A stretch of 64,000 nucleotides of DNA from Rhizobium oryziradicis (GTDB lineage Bacteria > Pseudomonadota > Alphaproteobacteria > Rhizobiales > Rhizobiaceae). A program made the position numbers and the translations under genes. The stretch spans positions 117,618-181,617 of the forward strand of contig NZ_MKIM01000025.1 of assembly GCF_001939045.1 (NCBI RefSeq), read 5' to 3'. Below, piece by piece: positions 1 through 7,983 of this stretch (position 1 is the stretch's first letter; every line of letters begins with the position of its first letter). Below the pieces are notes generated by a model that was given only the letters and a program-made list of their open reading frames with translations, ran no database searches and was not told where the DNA came from.

Positions 1-626
1 CGCTCAGGCGCTTCGGGCAAAAACTGCACAAGAATGCCACCCGCCCGCCAGGTGTGGCGCGGCTTGCCATCGCCATCGCGATCAAACAACTCGGCAACGG
101 CCAAGCGCACCCGTGTCGGGATCTGCTCCGACTGGCGGAAATAGAAACCGGCGATATCCTCCAAGGACGAGCCATCCAGAGGCACAATGCCCTGATAGGG
201 CTGCATGAAGCCGCCTTGATCAATGGTAAAGGCAAGCACGCCATTGCCCAGAAGATCCGTGGGAGAGGATTTTCCAGCCGCAAGCGATTCCGCTAGACGC
301 TCCTCATCAAAGCGCGCATAGGCGCGGACATTTTCTGGCGTGGCAAAATCACAAACCAGCAGATCCACAGGCCCATCGCTCTTGGTCTGCACCACGAACT
401 TGCCTTCGAATTTCAGGGACGTGCCAATCAGCACGGTCAGCACAATGGCCTCGGCCAGCAGACGCGCCACCGCAGGTGGATAAGCATGGCGATCGAGAAT
501 GCTGTTCAACAACTGCCCAAGCTGAACGGCGCGACCGCGCACATCGAGGCCGTCCACCTGAAAAGGAACAACCTTGTCATCGCCTGCGAAACCGAATTCG
601 CCAAGCTGGTTTGATCTATCTGTCAT
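1..626 (-). CDS. hslO: Hsp33 redox-regulated chaperone, 3' end outside window
   Basis: The frame opens at an ATG at 626 (MTDRSNQLGEFGFAG) and runs without a stop off the left edge, so about 208 of the usual ~320 residues are visible. The opening residues, the LLAEAIVL and KFEGKFVVQTKSDGPV stretches and the later MQPYQGIVPLDG segment are typical of the Hsp33 substrate-binding domain. Hsp33 is a cytosolic holdase that is switched on by oxidation of a C-terminal zinc centre; that Cys domain would lie outside the window and cannot be checked. The gene follows argD-argF on the same strand, as is common in rhizobia, but a strong terminator separates it from argF, so it probably has its own promoter. 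Confidence 0.9.
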   Translation of the reverse strand, partial: MTDRSNQLGEFGFAGDDKVVPFQVDGLDVRGRAVQLGQLLNSILDRHAYPPAVARLLAEAIVLTVLIGTSLKFEGKFVVQTKSDGPVDLLVCDFATPENVRAYARFDEERLAESLAAGKSSPTDLLGNGVLAFTIDQGGFMQPYQGIVPLDGSSLEDIAGFYFRQSEQIPTRVRLAVAELFDRDGDGKPRHTWRAGGILVQFLPEAPE

Positions 627-762
627 TTTTGACACTCCTGGCACGCGGTTCGCGCCTCAACGTGTGGGGCAAAACCTTCTGGGGAATGCCTATATATGGT
701 GCCGATACATAATGATTGTGAACCTTGCATCAAGCCTTATGCGCAAAATTCCTGACGAAGCT

Positions 763-806
763 TTAAAACAAACGTGTCACAGCCCATGCTTTGAGCTGTG
801 ACACGT
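763..806 (-). terminator. Intrinsic terminator after argF
   Basis: A 12-bp perfect stem (arms 772-783 and 795-806) is followed on the minus strand by a T-rich tract (TTTGTTTT). It lies 20 bp after the argF stop and should end the argD-argF transcript before hslO. Confidence 0.8.
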
Positions 807-825
807 AGAATGCTGAAAGCAAGTG

Positions 826-1743
826 TCACACAGCGCCAAGGCACCATGCGAGAATGGATTTTTGCGCGTGCAGACGGTTTTCGGCTTCATCGAACACGAC
901 AGACTGTGGCCCATCAATCACATCATCCGTCACTTCTTCGCCGCGGTGCGCGGGCAGGCAATGCATGAACAAAGCGTCGGATTTCGCCCGCTTCATCAAA
1001 TCCGCATTGACCTGGAACGGCTGGAACACATTGTGGCCACGCGCTTTGTGCTCAAGGTTCATGGAAACCCATGTGTCGGTAATCACCGCATCGGCATCCG
1101 CTACCGCCCGGTCCGCATCATGGCACAGCATGATCTCGCCGCCGTGGTTGCGCGCCCAATTGAGAATGCGATCATCCGGCTCTGAGCCCATGGGCACGGC
1201 CATATTCATCTTATAGCCAAAGCGGGCGGCACCCTCGACCAGGGAATGCAGCACATTGTTGCCATCACCCGTCCAGGCCAGTGTTTTTCCCTTCACCGGA
1301 CCACGATGTTCTTCGATGGTCATGATGTCTGCCATGATCTGGCAAGGATGGGTCAAATCCGTCAAACCATTGATGACGGGCACTGTTGCATGCTCTGCCA
1401 ATTCCAAAAGGCGGGTGTGGTCCGTGGTGCGGATCATGATGGCATCGACATAGCGCGACAACACCTTGGCCGTATCGCCAATGGTTTCGGCGCGGCCAAG
1501 CTGCATTTCCGTGCCGGACAAAAACAGCGTTTCGCCGCCGAGTTGACGCATGCCAACATCAAAAGACACACGGGTACGGGTCGATGGCTTTTCAAAAATC
1601 ATCGCCAGCATCTTGCCAGCCAAAGGCTTGTCGGCAGTGCCTGCCTTGGTTCTGTCCTTGCGGTTGCGCGCATCGGATAAAATAGAGGTGAGGTCCTCGG
1701 ATGTCATGGCCGAGAGATCAATAAAATGCTTCGGGGATGCCAT
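826..1743 (-). CDS. argF: Ornithine carbamoyltransferase
   Basis: This 305-residue protein makes citrulline from ornithine and carbamoyl phosphate in cytosolic arginine synthesis. The carbamoyl-phosphate motif STRTR sits in [15 protein letters not shown] near residue 55. The HPCQ motif is in [11 protein letters not shown], and the catalytic HCLP motif appears as [12 protein letters not shown] near residue 265. Length and motif order match the anabolic family. The ATG at 1743 is 15 bp after the argD stop, so the two genes are probably co-transcribed. A strong hairpin terminator follows the gene. Confidence 0.97.
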   Translation of the reverse strand: MASPKHFIDLSAMTSEDLTSILSDARNRKDRTKAGTADKPLAGKMLAMIFEKPSTRTRVSFDVGMRQLGGETLFLSGTEMQLGRAETIGDTAKVLSRYVDAIMIRTTDHTRLLELAEHATVPVINGLTDLTHPCQIMADIMTIEEHRGPVKGKTLAWTGDGNNVLHSLVEGAARFGYKMNMAVPMGSEPDDRILNWARNHGGEIMLCHDADRAVADADAVITDTWVSMNLEHKARGHNVFQPFQVNADLMKRAKSDALFMHCLPAHRGEEVTDDVIDGPQSVVFDEAENRLHAQKSILAWCLGAV

Positions 1744-1758
1744 TGTGTTACCTGTTTT

Positions 1759-2967
1759 TCAAGCCTGCGCTGCGCTGGGGGCAGCCTTTGCGGACAAGGC
1801 CTCGGCGGCCTGCTCAATACGCTTCAAACCCTCGCGGGCTTCTTCGGCGGTGATGGTCAAGGGGGGCAGCAGACGGATAACATTATCCCCCGCTGGCACA
1901 CCCAGAATATGCTCTGCTCGCATGGCAAGCAGCAATTCCGATGAGGGCTTGATTGCCTTGATGCCAAGCATCAGGCCCTCGCCACGCACATCGTCAATCA
2001 CGTCCGGGAAACGGTCTTTCAGCGCGGCCAGCCCCTGGCGGAACACCAGCGCGACATCGCGGACATTTTGCAAAAATTCATCGGTCAACACCAGATCCAG
2101 CACGGCATTGCCAACCGCCATGGCCAGCGGATTGCCGCCATAGGTGGTGCCATGAACGCCCGCCGTCATGCCGGATGCCGCTTCTTCGGTGGCAAGGCAA
2201 GCGCCAAACGGAAAGCCGCCGCCAATGCCCTTGGCAATTGCCATGATATCGGGTGTCATGCCTGACCACTCATGGGCAAAAAACTTACCCGTTCTGCCAA
2301 CGCCGCTCTGCACTTCATCCAAAATGAGCAACAGGCCCTTTTCATCGCAAATGGCGCGCAATTGCTTCAAGAATTCCTTGTCCACAACCCGAATGCCACC
2401 TTCGCCCTGAATAGGTTCGATCAACAGAGCAGCCGTTGCGTCAGTGATCGCAGCGTTGAGCGCATCCAGATCACCGAAAGGCACCTGATCGAAGCCGGGA
2501 GCCTTGGGGCCAAAGCCTTCCAGATATTTTTCCTGACCACCAGCGGCAATGGTGGCAATGGTGCGGCCATGGAACGCACCTTCAAAGGTGATGATGTGGA
2601 ATTTTTCCGGATGGCCTTTTGAGTAATGGTAACGGCGCGCGGTCTTGATCGCACATTCCAACGCTTCCGCACCTGAATTGGTGAAAAACACCTTATCGGC
2701 AAAGGTTGCTTCAGCCAGCCGGGCTGCCAGGCGCTCCTGACCGGGCACTTCATAAAGGTTGGACAGATGCCAAACCTTGTCGGCCTGCGATTTCAACGCT
2801 TCCACCAGATGGGGATTGGAATGGCCGCAGGATGTCACGGCAACGCCGCCTGCAAAATCAAGATATTTCTCACCGCTCTCGGTGAAAAGCCAAACGCCCT
2901 CTCCTCGCTCAAAACGCAGCGGCGCACGTGAGAACGTGTTGAACAGCGGCGTAGTATTCTGAGCCAT
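1759..2967 (-). CDS. argD: Acetylornithine aminotransferase
   Basis: This PLP-dependent class III aminotransferase converts N-acetylglutamate semialdehyde to N-acetylornithine and can also act as succinyldiaminopimelate transaminase. The chosen ATG at 2967 gives [19 protein letters not shown] and 402 residues, the usual length; an in-frame start 15 codons upstream would add an unlikely tail. Visible signatures are [36 protein letters not shown] and the Schiff-base lysine in [14 protein letters not shown]. It is the first gene of an argD-argF unit. Its ~130-nt leader contains a promoter and a terminator-like hairpin, listed separately. Confidence 0.97.
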   Translation of the reverse strand: MAQNTTPLFNTFSRAPLRFERGEGVWLFTESGEKYLDFAGGVAVTSCGHSNPHLVEALKSQADKVWHLSNLYEVPGQERLAARLAEATFADKVFFTNSGAEALECAIKTARRYHYSKGHPEKFHIITFEGAFHGRTIATIAAGGQEKYLEGFGPKAPGFDQVPFGDLDALNAAITDATAALLIEPIQGEGGIRVVDKEFLKQLRAICDEKGLLLILDEVQSGVGRTGKFFAHEWSGMTPDIMAIAKGIGGGFPFGACLATEEAASGMTAGVHGTTYGGNPLAMAVGNAVLDLVLTDEFLQNVRDVALVFRQGLAALKDRFPDVIDDVRGEGLMLGIKAIKPSSELLLAMRAEHILGVPAGDNVIRLLPPLTITAEEAREGLKRIEQAAEALSAKAAPSAAQA

Positions 2968-3033
2968 GACGGAAAATCCTTTATCCAACGGCAATCTAAA
3001 CGGACATTCCACAGTCCTTGCGGCGGTGGAAAA

Positions 3034-3058
3034 TTAAAAATGCCGCCATCACGGCGGC
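3034..3058 (-). terminator. Terminator-like hairpin in the argD leader
   Basis: The arms 3042-3047 and 3053-3058 (GCCGCC/GGCGGC, 5-nt loop) are followed on the minus strand by a TTTTTAATTTT tract. It lies about 70 bp upstream of the argD ATG and downstream of the predicted promoter, so it would stop transcription before argD unless relieved. It may be an attenuator or the 3' end of a small RNA. Confidence 0.6.
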
Positions 3059-3104
3059 CATTGTGCATCTTGGGTTGACCAGCAACACCAAAAGTTTGCA
3101 GCCG

Positions 3105-3134
3105 CACTATTCCGACTTAGCGCCTCATTGTCAA
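3105..3134 (-). promoter_or_regulatory. Predicted promoter of argD leader
   Basis: On the minus strand a perfect TTGACA (3129-3134) and an ATAGTG -10 element (3105-3110) are separated by 18 bp. The predicted transcript would start near 3098 and run into the hairpin at 3058. Confidence 0.55.
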
Positions 3135-3187
3135 CAAAACATCGAGATCTCATGACTTTCAGGCACGCATGAAAAACGGACGCCCAA

Positions 3188-3302
3188 GACTCGAAAAAAA
3201 CGCAATCGGCAGCAAGTTGGGGAAAAGCACGAATTTCGATTCGTGATGATTCGCCGACTCTTGTCACGGAGTCAGGCTCACACTAGGTTAATGTCTAATT
3301 AC
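3188..3302 (+). promoter_or_regulatory. GANTC (CcrM) site cluster and CtrA-like site upstream of gcrA
   Basis: GANTC occurs at 3188-3192, 3238-3242, 3248-3252, 3256-3260 and 3269-3273, five times in 86 bp where one per 256 bp is expected by chance. A TTAA-N7-TTAC element at 3288-3302 differs by one base from the CtrA consensus TTAA-N7-TTAA. CcrM methylates GANTC in alphaproteobacteria, GcrA binds promoters carrying such sites, and CtrA represses gcrA in Caulobacter; use of these sites here is inferred. Confidence 0.6.
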
Positions 3303-3417
3303 TAGACTGCATGCGGCGGAATAGTCACCAACAATTCGAGGCAAGTTGGGTTTCGGACCTCCCGAGATCGTGGTGATGGATTCTGCGCAAACGCACGCAA
3401 CAGGCGGAGATTGCGGC

Positions 3418-3963
3418 ATGAACTGGACAGACGAACGAGTTGAAAAGCTCACAAAACTATGGGCAGAAGGTCTGAGCGCGAGCCAGATTGCTACCCAGCT
3501 TGGCGGCGGTGTCAGTCGTAACGCCGTGATCGGCAAAGTTCACAGACTTTGCCTGCCGGGCCGCGTCAAAGCGGGAGGTGCCACATCAACACCGACGCGC
3601 ACAGCACCAAAGCGCCCGGCGGCACCAGCTCCACGCGCACCAAACTATCCTGCGCGCACCATTACCCGCACAGCACCACGCGCAGATGACACGGTTGCGC
3701 TGAAGCAGGAGATGGACATCCAGCCTCTGGAAGACAAGGTTGAGCTGGCTGTTGTCAGTGGCACTTTGCCAACATCACGCCGCCTGACCCTGACAGACCT
3801 GACCGAGCGCACATGCAAATGGCCGGTTGGCGACCCGATGACAGACGACTTCCATTTCTGCGGCTGCGACAGCATGGACAGCTCGCCCTATTGCAAATAC
3901 CACGCAAAACTGGCCTACCAGCCTGTAAATGAGCGCCGCCGGGCTGCTGCCACGGCACGTTAA
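3418..3963 (+). CDS. gcrA: GcrA cell cycle regulator
   Basis: This 181-residue regulator opens with the family hallmark MNWTDERVEKLTKLWAEGLS followed by SQIA and a helix-turn-helix containing RNAVIGKVHRL. The middle is Pro/Ala/Thr-rich linker. The C-terminal domain keeps the conserved CKWPVGDP and FHFCG segments and a CKYH end, as in Caulobacter and rhizobial GcrA. GcrA works with sigma70 RNA polymerase at CcrM-methylated promoters to drive S-phase and division genes. The ATG at 3418 follows an AGGCGGAG ribosome-binding site; a longer in-frame extension to 3346 lacks one. Confidence 0.97.
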   Translation: MNWTDERVEKLTKLWAEGLSASQIATQLGGGVSRNAVIGKVHRLCLPGRVKAGGATSTPTRTAPKRPAAPAPRAPNYPARTITRTAPRADDTVALKQEMDIQPLEDKVELAVVSGTLPTSRRLTLTDLTERTCKWPVGDPMTDDFHFCGCDSMDSSPYCKYHAKLAYQPVNERRRAAATAR

Positions 3964-3985
3964 GCGACGAACCAAAGCCCCCCTA

Positions 3986-4009
3986 TTTCACGCATGAAAA
4001 TGCGTGAAA
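3986..4009. repeat. 10-bp inverted repeat just after gcrA
   Basis: TTTCACGCAT at 3986-3995 pairs perfectly with ATGCGTGAAA at 4000-4009. There is no T tract on either side, so it is not a standard terminator; it may stabilise the gcrA mRNA 3' end. Confidence 0.5.
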
Positions 4010-4097
4010 GCAGAGAGTGATCCCGTTTTCGCATTTTGTCGCGTCAAGCCTTTTCAGGCCAATGCTGTTTCCGCCACTCAACATTGAACCAAACACA

Positions 4098-4123
4098 AAA
4101 AACGGGCCTGTTGGCCCGTTTTT
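4098..4123. terminator. Bidirectional terminator between gcrA and phoB
   Basis: AAAAACGGGCC (4098-4108), a TGTT loop and GGCCCGTTTTT (4113-4123) form a perfect stem with A and T tracts, able to end both the gcrA and the pst-phoUB transcripts. Confidence 0.85.
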
Positions 4124-4196
4124 GCTTTGTGATATTGACAGCGCCGTAGGCTTACGATGAATTCCGCTGTCAGGAATTATGCCTTAAGGAATGCCC

Positions 4197-4880
4197 TTAA
4201 GCTTCCATGGAATAGCCGGCACCGCGCACGGTGCGGATCACATCCTGCATGTTGGAGAAATTCAACGCCTTGCGCAGGCGTCCAACGTGAACATCCACGG
4301 TGCGCTCATCCACGTAAATGTCATGGCCCCAAACACCATCCAGAAGCTGCGAGCGTGAAAACACCCGGCCCGGCGAGGCCATCAGGAACTCAAGCAGACG
4401 AAACTCGGTTGGCCCGAGACGCACTTCGCGGCTCTTGCGGTGCACGCGATGGGTCTCGCGATCCAGCTCAATGTCACCGCATTTCAACACGCTGGACAGA
4501 ACTTCCGGCTTGGCGCGTCGCAGCATGGCCTTGACGCGCGCCATCAGCTCTGGCGTGGAAAAGGGCTTGACCACATAGTCGTCAGCACCAGTTGAAAGAC
4601 CGCGCACGCGCTCGCTCTCTTCGCCGCGCGCCGTCAACATGATGATCGGCAAGCGCTCTGTTTCAGGGCGCATCCGCAAACGGCGGCACAGCTCGATGCC
4701 AGACACACCTGGCAACATCCAATCCAGGATCAACAGATCCGGCACGCGCTCCTGCAGACAAATTTCGGCCTCATCCCCGCGCAACACGGTTTCGACCTCA
4801 TATCCTTCGGCTTCGAGATTATATCGAAGAAGAACGCTCAGCGCTTCTTCGTCTTCAACCACAGCAATCTTCGGCAGCAT
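4197..4880 (-). CDS. phoB: Phosphate regulon response regulator PhoB
   Basis: This 227-residue OmpR-family regulator has a receiver domain (residues ~1-120) with acidic pocket VEDEEA, phosphoacceptor Asp53 in LILDWMLPG and the conserved Lys in DDYVVKPF. It ends in a winged-helix DNA-binding domain with RTVDVHVGRLRKAL. Phosphorylated by PhoR, it would bind 11-bp-spaced Pho boxes such as the one before pstS. It is the last gene of phoR-pstSCAB-phoU-phoB, 130 bp after phoU, with a terminator further downstream. Confidence 0.97.
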   Translation of the reverse strand: MLPKIAVVEDEEALSVLLRYNLEAEGYEVETVLRGDEAEICLQERVPDLLILDWMLPGVSGIELCRRLRMRPETERLPIIMLTARGEESERVRGLSTGADDYVVKPFSTPELMARVKAMLRRAKPEVLSSVLKCGDIELDRETHRVHRKSREVRLGPTEFRLLEFLMASPGRVFSRSQLLDGVWGHDIYVDERTVDVHVGRLRKALNFSNMQDVIRTVRGAGYSMEA

Positions 4881-4968
4881 TCGTTCTCATACCTTCAATG
4901 AGAGCCAGACAGTGCAAAGGCCTTGCCACCATGGCAAAACCTCTGTTCATGATCCCCTCACCTCAAAC

Positions 4969-4995
4969 ATGCCTGACGCGCCCCGCATCAGGCAT
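4969..4995. repeat. 8-bp inverted repeat in the phoU-phoB gap
   Basis: ATGCCTGA (4969-4976) pairs with TCAGGCAT (4988-4995) across an 11-nt loop. It lies between two co-directional genes and could modulate phoB expression or mRNA stability; no T tract follows. Confidence 0.4.
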
Positions 4996-5010
4996 GAATT
5001 ACCCTTGGAT

Positions 5011-5718
5011 TTACTCGACAACGCCCACAGCCGTCGTCGTATCATCTTTCGGCCGCTCACCTTCCGGCTGCGCACCCGTGGTCATGTAATAGATCGTCTC
5101 GGCAATATTGGTGGCATGGTCACCAACGCGCTCAATGTTCTTGGCGCAGAACAGCAGATGCGTGCAGGTGGTGATATTGCGGGGATCTTCCATCATATAG
5201 GTCAACATCTCGCGAAACAGCGAGGTGTACATTGCGTCAATTTCTTCATCGCGGTCGCGGATCGACTTTGCCTTTTCCGCCGAGCGTGTGGTGTACACAT
5301 CCAGCACTTCCTTCAGCTGGGTCAGCGCCAGCTCGGAGAGATGCTCGATGCCACGTGCCAATTTGCGTGGCACGCCGGTGCCCTGCACGGCCATCACGCG
5401 CTTGGCGTTGTTTTTGCCCATGTCGCCAACGCGCTCCAGATCGGAGGCAATGCGAAGGGCACCGATGATTTCGCGCAGGTCCGCCGCCATGGGCTGACGC
5501 TTGGCAATGGTGACGATCGCCTTATCGCCAACATCGCGCTCGGCCGCATCCATGATCGTGTCATCGGAAATGACCTTCTGGGCAAGGGCAGCATCCGAAT
5601 TGACGAGGGCGCGAACAGATTCGGCCACCATCTGCTCAGCAAGACCGCCCATCTCAGAGATGCGACGCATGAGATATTTCAATTCCTCGTCAAAGGCAGT
5701 GTAGATATGCGCTGGCAT
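5011..5718 (-). CDS. phoU: Phosphate signalling protein PhoU
   Basis: PhoU is a cytosolic helical protein that couples PstSCAB to PhoR and keeps the Pho response off when phosphate is plentiful. The sequence shows two repeated three-helix PhoU modules: one with FDEELKYLMRRISEMG and RDVGDKAIVTIAKRQP, the second with DRDEEIDAMYTSLFREML and ENIERVGDHATNIAE-like residues. The start at 5718 (MPAHIYTAF, 235 residues) is preferred because a GAGGAA site lies 8 nt upstream; the ATG two codons earlier is too close to it. The gap to pstB is 47 bp. Confidence 0.95.
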   Translation of the reverse strand: MPAHIYTAFDEELKYLMRRISEMGGLAEQMVAESVRALVNSDAALAQKVISDDTIMDAAERDVGDKAIVTIAKRQPMAADLREIIGALRIASDLERVGDMGKNNAKRVMAVQGTGVPRKLARGIEHLSELALTQLKEVLDVYTTRSAEKAKSIRDRDEEIDAMYTSLFREMLTYMMEDPRNITTCTHLLFCAKNIERVGDHATNIAETIYYMTTGAQPEGERPKDDTTTAVGVVE

Positions 5719-5765
5719 GGCCATTTCCTCAACTTAACGGATTGTTTTCGACGTCGGCCAAATGC

Positions 5766-6581
5766 TCAACCGAAGCGTCCCATGATGTAATCCTGGGTGC
5801 GCTGGTCATCGGGATTGGTGAACATTTTGTCGGTGTCGTTTTCCTCAACCAGCTGACCAAGATGGAACATGGCCGTACGCTGCGACACGCGGGCCGCCTG
5901 CTGCATGGAGTGGGTGACGATGACGATGGTGAAATTGGCGCGCAGCTCATGGATCAACTCTTCCACCTTGGCGGTGGCAATCGGGTCCAGAGCCGAGCAA
6001 GGCTCGTCCATCAAGATCACTTCCGGGCTGACCGCAATGGCGCGGGCAATGCACAGACGCTGCTGCTGACCACCAGACAGGCCGGTGCCAGCCTCATGCA
6101 AGCGGTCCTTCACCTCATTCCAAAGGCCAGCGCGTTGCAGGCTCTTCTCGATGATCTGATCCATATCAGCCTTGTTGCGCGCCAGACCATGGATGCGCGG
6201 GCCGTAAGCCACATTTTCATAGATTGTCTTGGGGAATGGATTGGGCTTTTGAAACACCATCCCAACCCGCGCACGCAGCTCCACCACGTCGATGGAAGGA
6301 TCATACACATCCATCTCATCCAGTGTGATGCGACCCGTCACGCGGCAGCCATCAATGGTGTCATTCATGCGGTTCAATGTGCGCAGGAAGGTAGACTTGC
6401 CGCAGCCGGAAGGGCCGATCAACGCCGTCACCGTGTTTTCGCGAACATTGAGGTTAACGTCAAACAAGGCGCGCTTTTCACCGTAATAAACGGACACATC
6501 CTTGCCGACCATTTTGTAGTTCATCTCATTCATTTTCTGATCCAGCGCCTTTTCCACTGCTGATTCGGACATCATGTTCAT
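5766..6581 (-). CDS. pstB: Phosphate ABC transporter ATP-binding protein PstB
   Basis: This 271-residue ATPase powers high-affinity phosphate uptake by PstSCAB at the inner membrane. It shows Walker [10 protein letters not shown] (residues 56-64), the Q-loop region [19 protein letters not shown] that is characteristic of PstB, signature LSGGQQQRL, Walker [14 protein letters not shown] and the switch His in [17 protein letters not shown] site lies 8 nt before the ATG at 6581. The gap to pstA is 79 bp. Confidence 0.97.
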   Translation of the reverse strand: MNMMSESAVEKALDQKMNEMNYKMVGKDVSVYYGEKRALFDVNLNVRENTVTALIGPSGCGKSTFLRTLNRMNDTIDGCRVTGRITLDEMDVYDPSIDVVELRARVGMVFQKPNPFPKTIYENVAYGPRIHGLARNKADMDQIIEKSLQRAGLWNEVKDRLHEAGTGLSGGQQQRLCIARAIAVSPEVILMDEPCSALDPIATAKVEELIHELRANFTIVIVTHSMQQAARVSQRTAMFHLGQLVEENDTDKMFTNPDDQRTQDYIMGRFG

Positions 6582-6660
6582 GGAACTTACTCCTCTGACT
6601 TTCTCAATCGCGCATTCGCAGATGAAAAGCCGTCCACATTTCTTTCAGGGGCGGCACCGA

Positions 6661-7983
6661 CTACCAGCGCCGCTCGAAACGCCGCCGCAGCAGAATAGCT
6701 CCGACATTCATGATCAACAGGAAGAGAAGCAGAATGATGATCGCACCGGACGTCCGCTCGACAAAGGCGCGCTCTGCTTCATTGGCCCACATGTAGATCT
6801 GCACCGGCAAAGCCGTTGAAGGATCCATGGGTGTTGCCGGATAATCGGCCACAAAAGCCACCATACCAATCAGCAAAAGCGGAGCCGTTTCACCCAGGGC
6901 ATGCGCCAGACCAATAATGGTGCCGGTCAGGATGCCTGGCATGGCCAGCGGCAGAACATGGTGAAACACCGTCTGCATTTTCGATGCACCAAGGCCAAGC
7001 GCTGCCGAGCGAATGGAGGGTGGCACAGCTTTGAGCGCCGCACGGGTGGCGATGATAATGGTTGGCAAGGTCATCAGCGTCAGAACCAGACCACCCACCA
7101 GCGATGCCGAGCGTGGCAGACCCATGAAGTTGATGAACACCGCCAGACCCAGCAAACCAAAGACGATGGAAGGAACCGCCGCCAGATTGTTGATGTTGAC
7201 CTCAATCAGGTCCGTCCAGCGATTTTTGGGCGCAAACTCCTCAAGATAGATCGAGGCCGCCACACCAATGGGCAGGGCCAGCACCAAGACGATCAACATC
7301 ATATAGGCAGAGCCGATCAAAGCCACACCCACGCCGGCCGCTTCCGGGCGGCTGGATGCACCGTTGAAGAAAATGCCGGTGTTGAACGTCTTGTGCAAGG
7401 AACCACTTGCCGCCAGCTTGTTCATCCATTCGATCTGCTGATCAGAGATCTTGCGATTGGCCTCATCGGTGGTGAGGTCAAACTGACCTTTGAAAGCGGA
7501 GTCAATAGTGGCGCTGGCCAGCACCGAAATCGGCACTGTTTTGCCAATCACCGAAGGATCGGCCATGACCACGGACCGCAATTGAATGCGTGCACTATCC
7601 GACACCATTTCCATAAGGGCTTTCATGGCCGGGCGGTTGGTGGTTTCCAGACCCAGCTCCTTTGCCAATGCATTGCGCACAAGCAGAGGATAATTGGCGG
7701 GCAACAAAACATCCGGGTTGGTGGCGCGCTGATTGTTCGGATCAATGATCTTCTGGCTGAATTCCACCGGAACGGTGATGGTGGTTTGCAAAAAGGCCGT
7801 GTAACCCTTCGACACCACCGAGCTCAGCAGCAGGGCCAGAAAAATCAGGCCAAAGCTGATGGCCGCAATGCCGTAGGCGCGAAAACGACGTTCAGCAGCG
7901 TAGCGACGCTTGATACCAATATCGCGGCGCGGCGCTTTAGCACCGGCAATAGCGGCAGAGCCTTGAGAGACAACATCACTCAT
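6661..7983 (-). CDS. pstA: Phosphate ABC transporter permease PstA
   Basis: This 440-residue inner-membrane permease has an N-terminal membrane segment near residues 35-58, a long periplasmic insertion of about 150 residues, and a C-terminal BPD-type permease core with six helices. The EAA-type loop RSAALGLGASKMQTVFHHVLPLAMPG that contacts PstB is present near residue 330. The large periplasmic insertion makes it longer than enterobacterial PstA (~296 residues), as usual in alphaproteobacteria. Its ATG overlaps the pstC stop (ATGA), so translation is coupled. Confidence 0.96.
   Translation of the reverse strand: MSDVVSQGSAAIAGAKAPRRDIGIKRRYAAERRFRAYGIAAISFGLIFLALLLSSVVSKGYTAFLQTTITVPVEFSQKIIDPNNQRATNPDVLLPANYPLLVRNALAKELGLETTNRPAMKALMEMVSDSARIQLRSVVMADPSVIGKTVPISVLASATIDSAFKGQFDLTTDEANRKISDQQIEWMNKLAASGSLHKTFNTGIFFNGASSRPEAAGVGVALIGSAYMMLIVLVLALPIGVAASIYLEEFAPKNRWTDLIEVNINNLAAVPSIVFGLLGLAVFINFMGLPRSASLVGGLVLTLMTLPTIIIATRAALKAVPPSIRSAALGLGASKMQTVFHHVLPLAMPGILTGTIIGLAHALGETAPLLLIGMVAFVADYPATPMDPSTALPVQIYMWANEAERAFVERTSGAIIILLLFLLIMNVGAILLRRRFERRW

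Larger units (their letters stand above)
2968..3417. other. argD/gcrA divergent control region
   Basis: This 450-bp region has no convincing gene. Toward argD it holds a sigma70-like promoter (3105-3134) and a leader hairpin (3034-3058). Toward gcrA it holds five GANTC sites (3188-3273), a sixth at 3379-3383 and a near-match CtrA site (3288-3302). The few open frames crossing it lack ribosome-binding sites and recognisable sequence. Confidence 0.7.

Noticed and set aside
4639..5790. 383-codon plus-strand frame over phoB and phoU
   Set aside because: It covers two well-recognised minus-strand genes and the gap between them, with no motif of its own.
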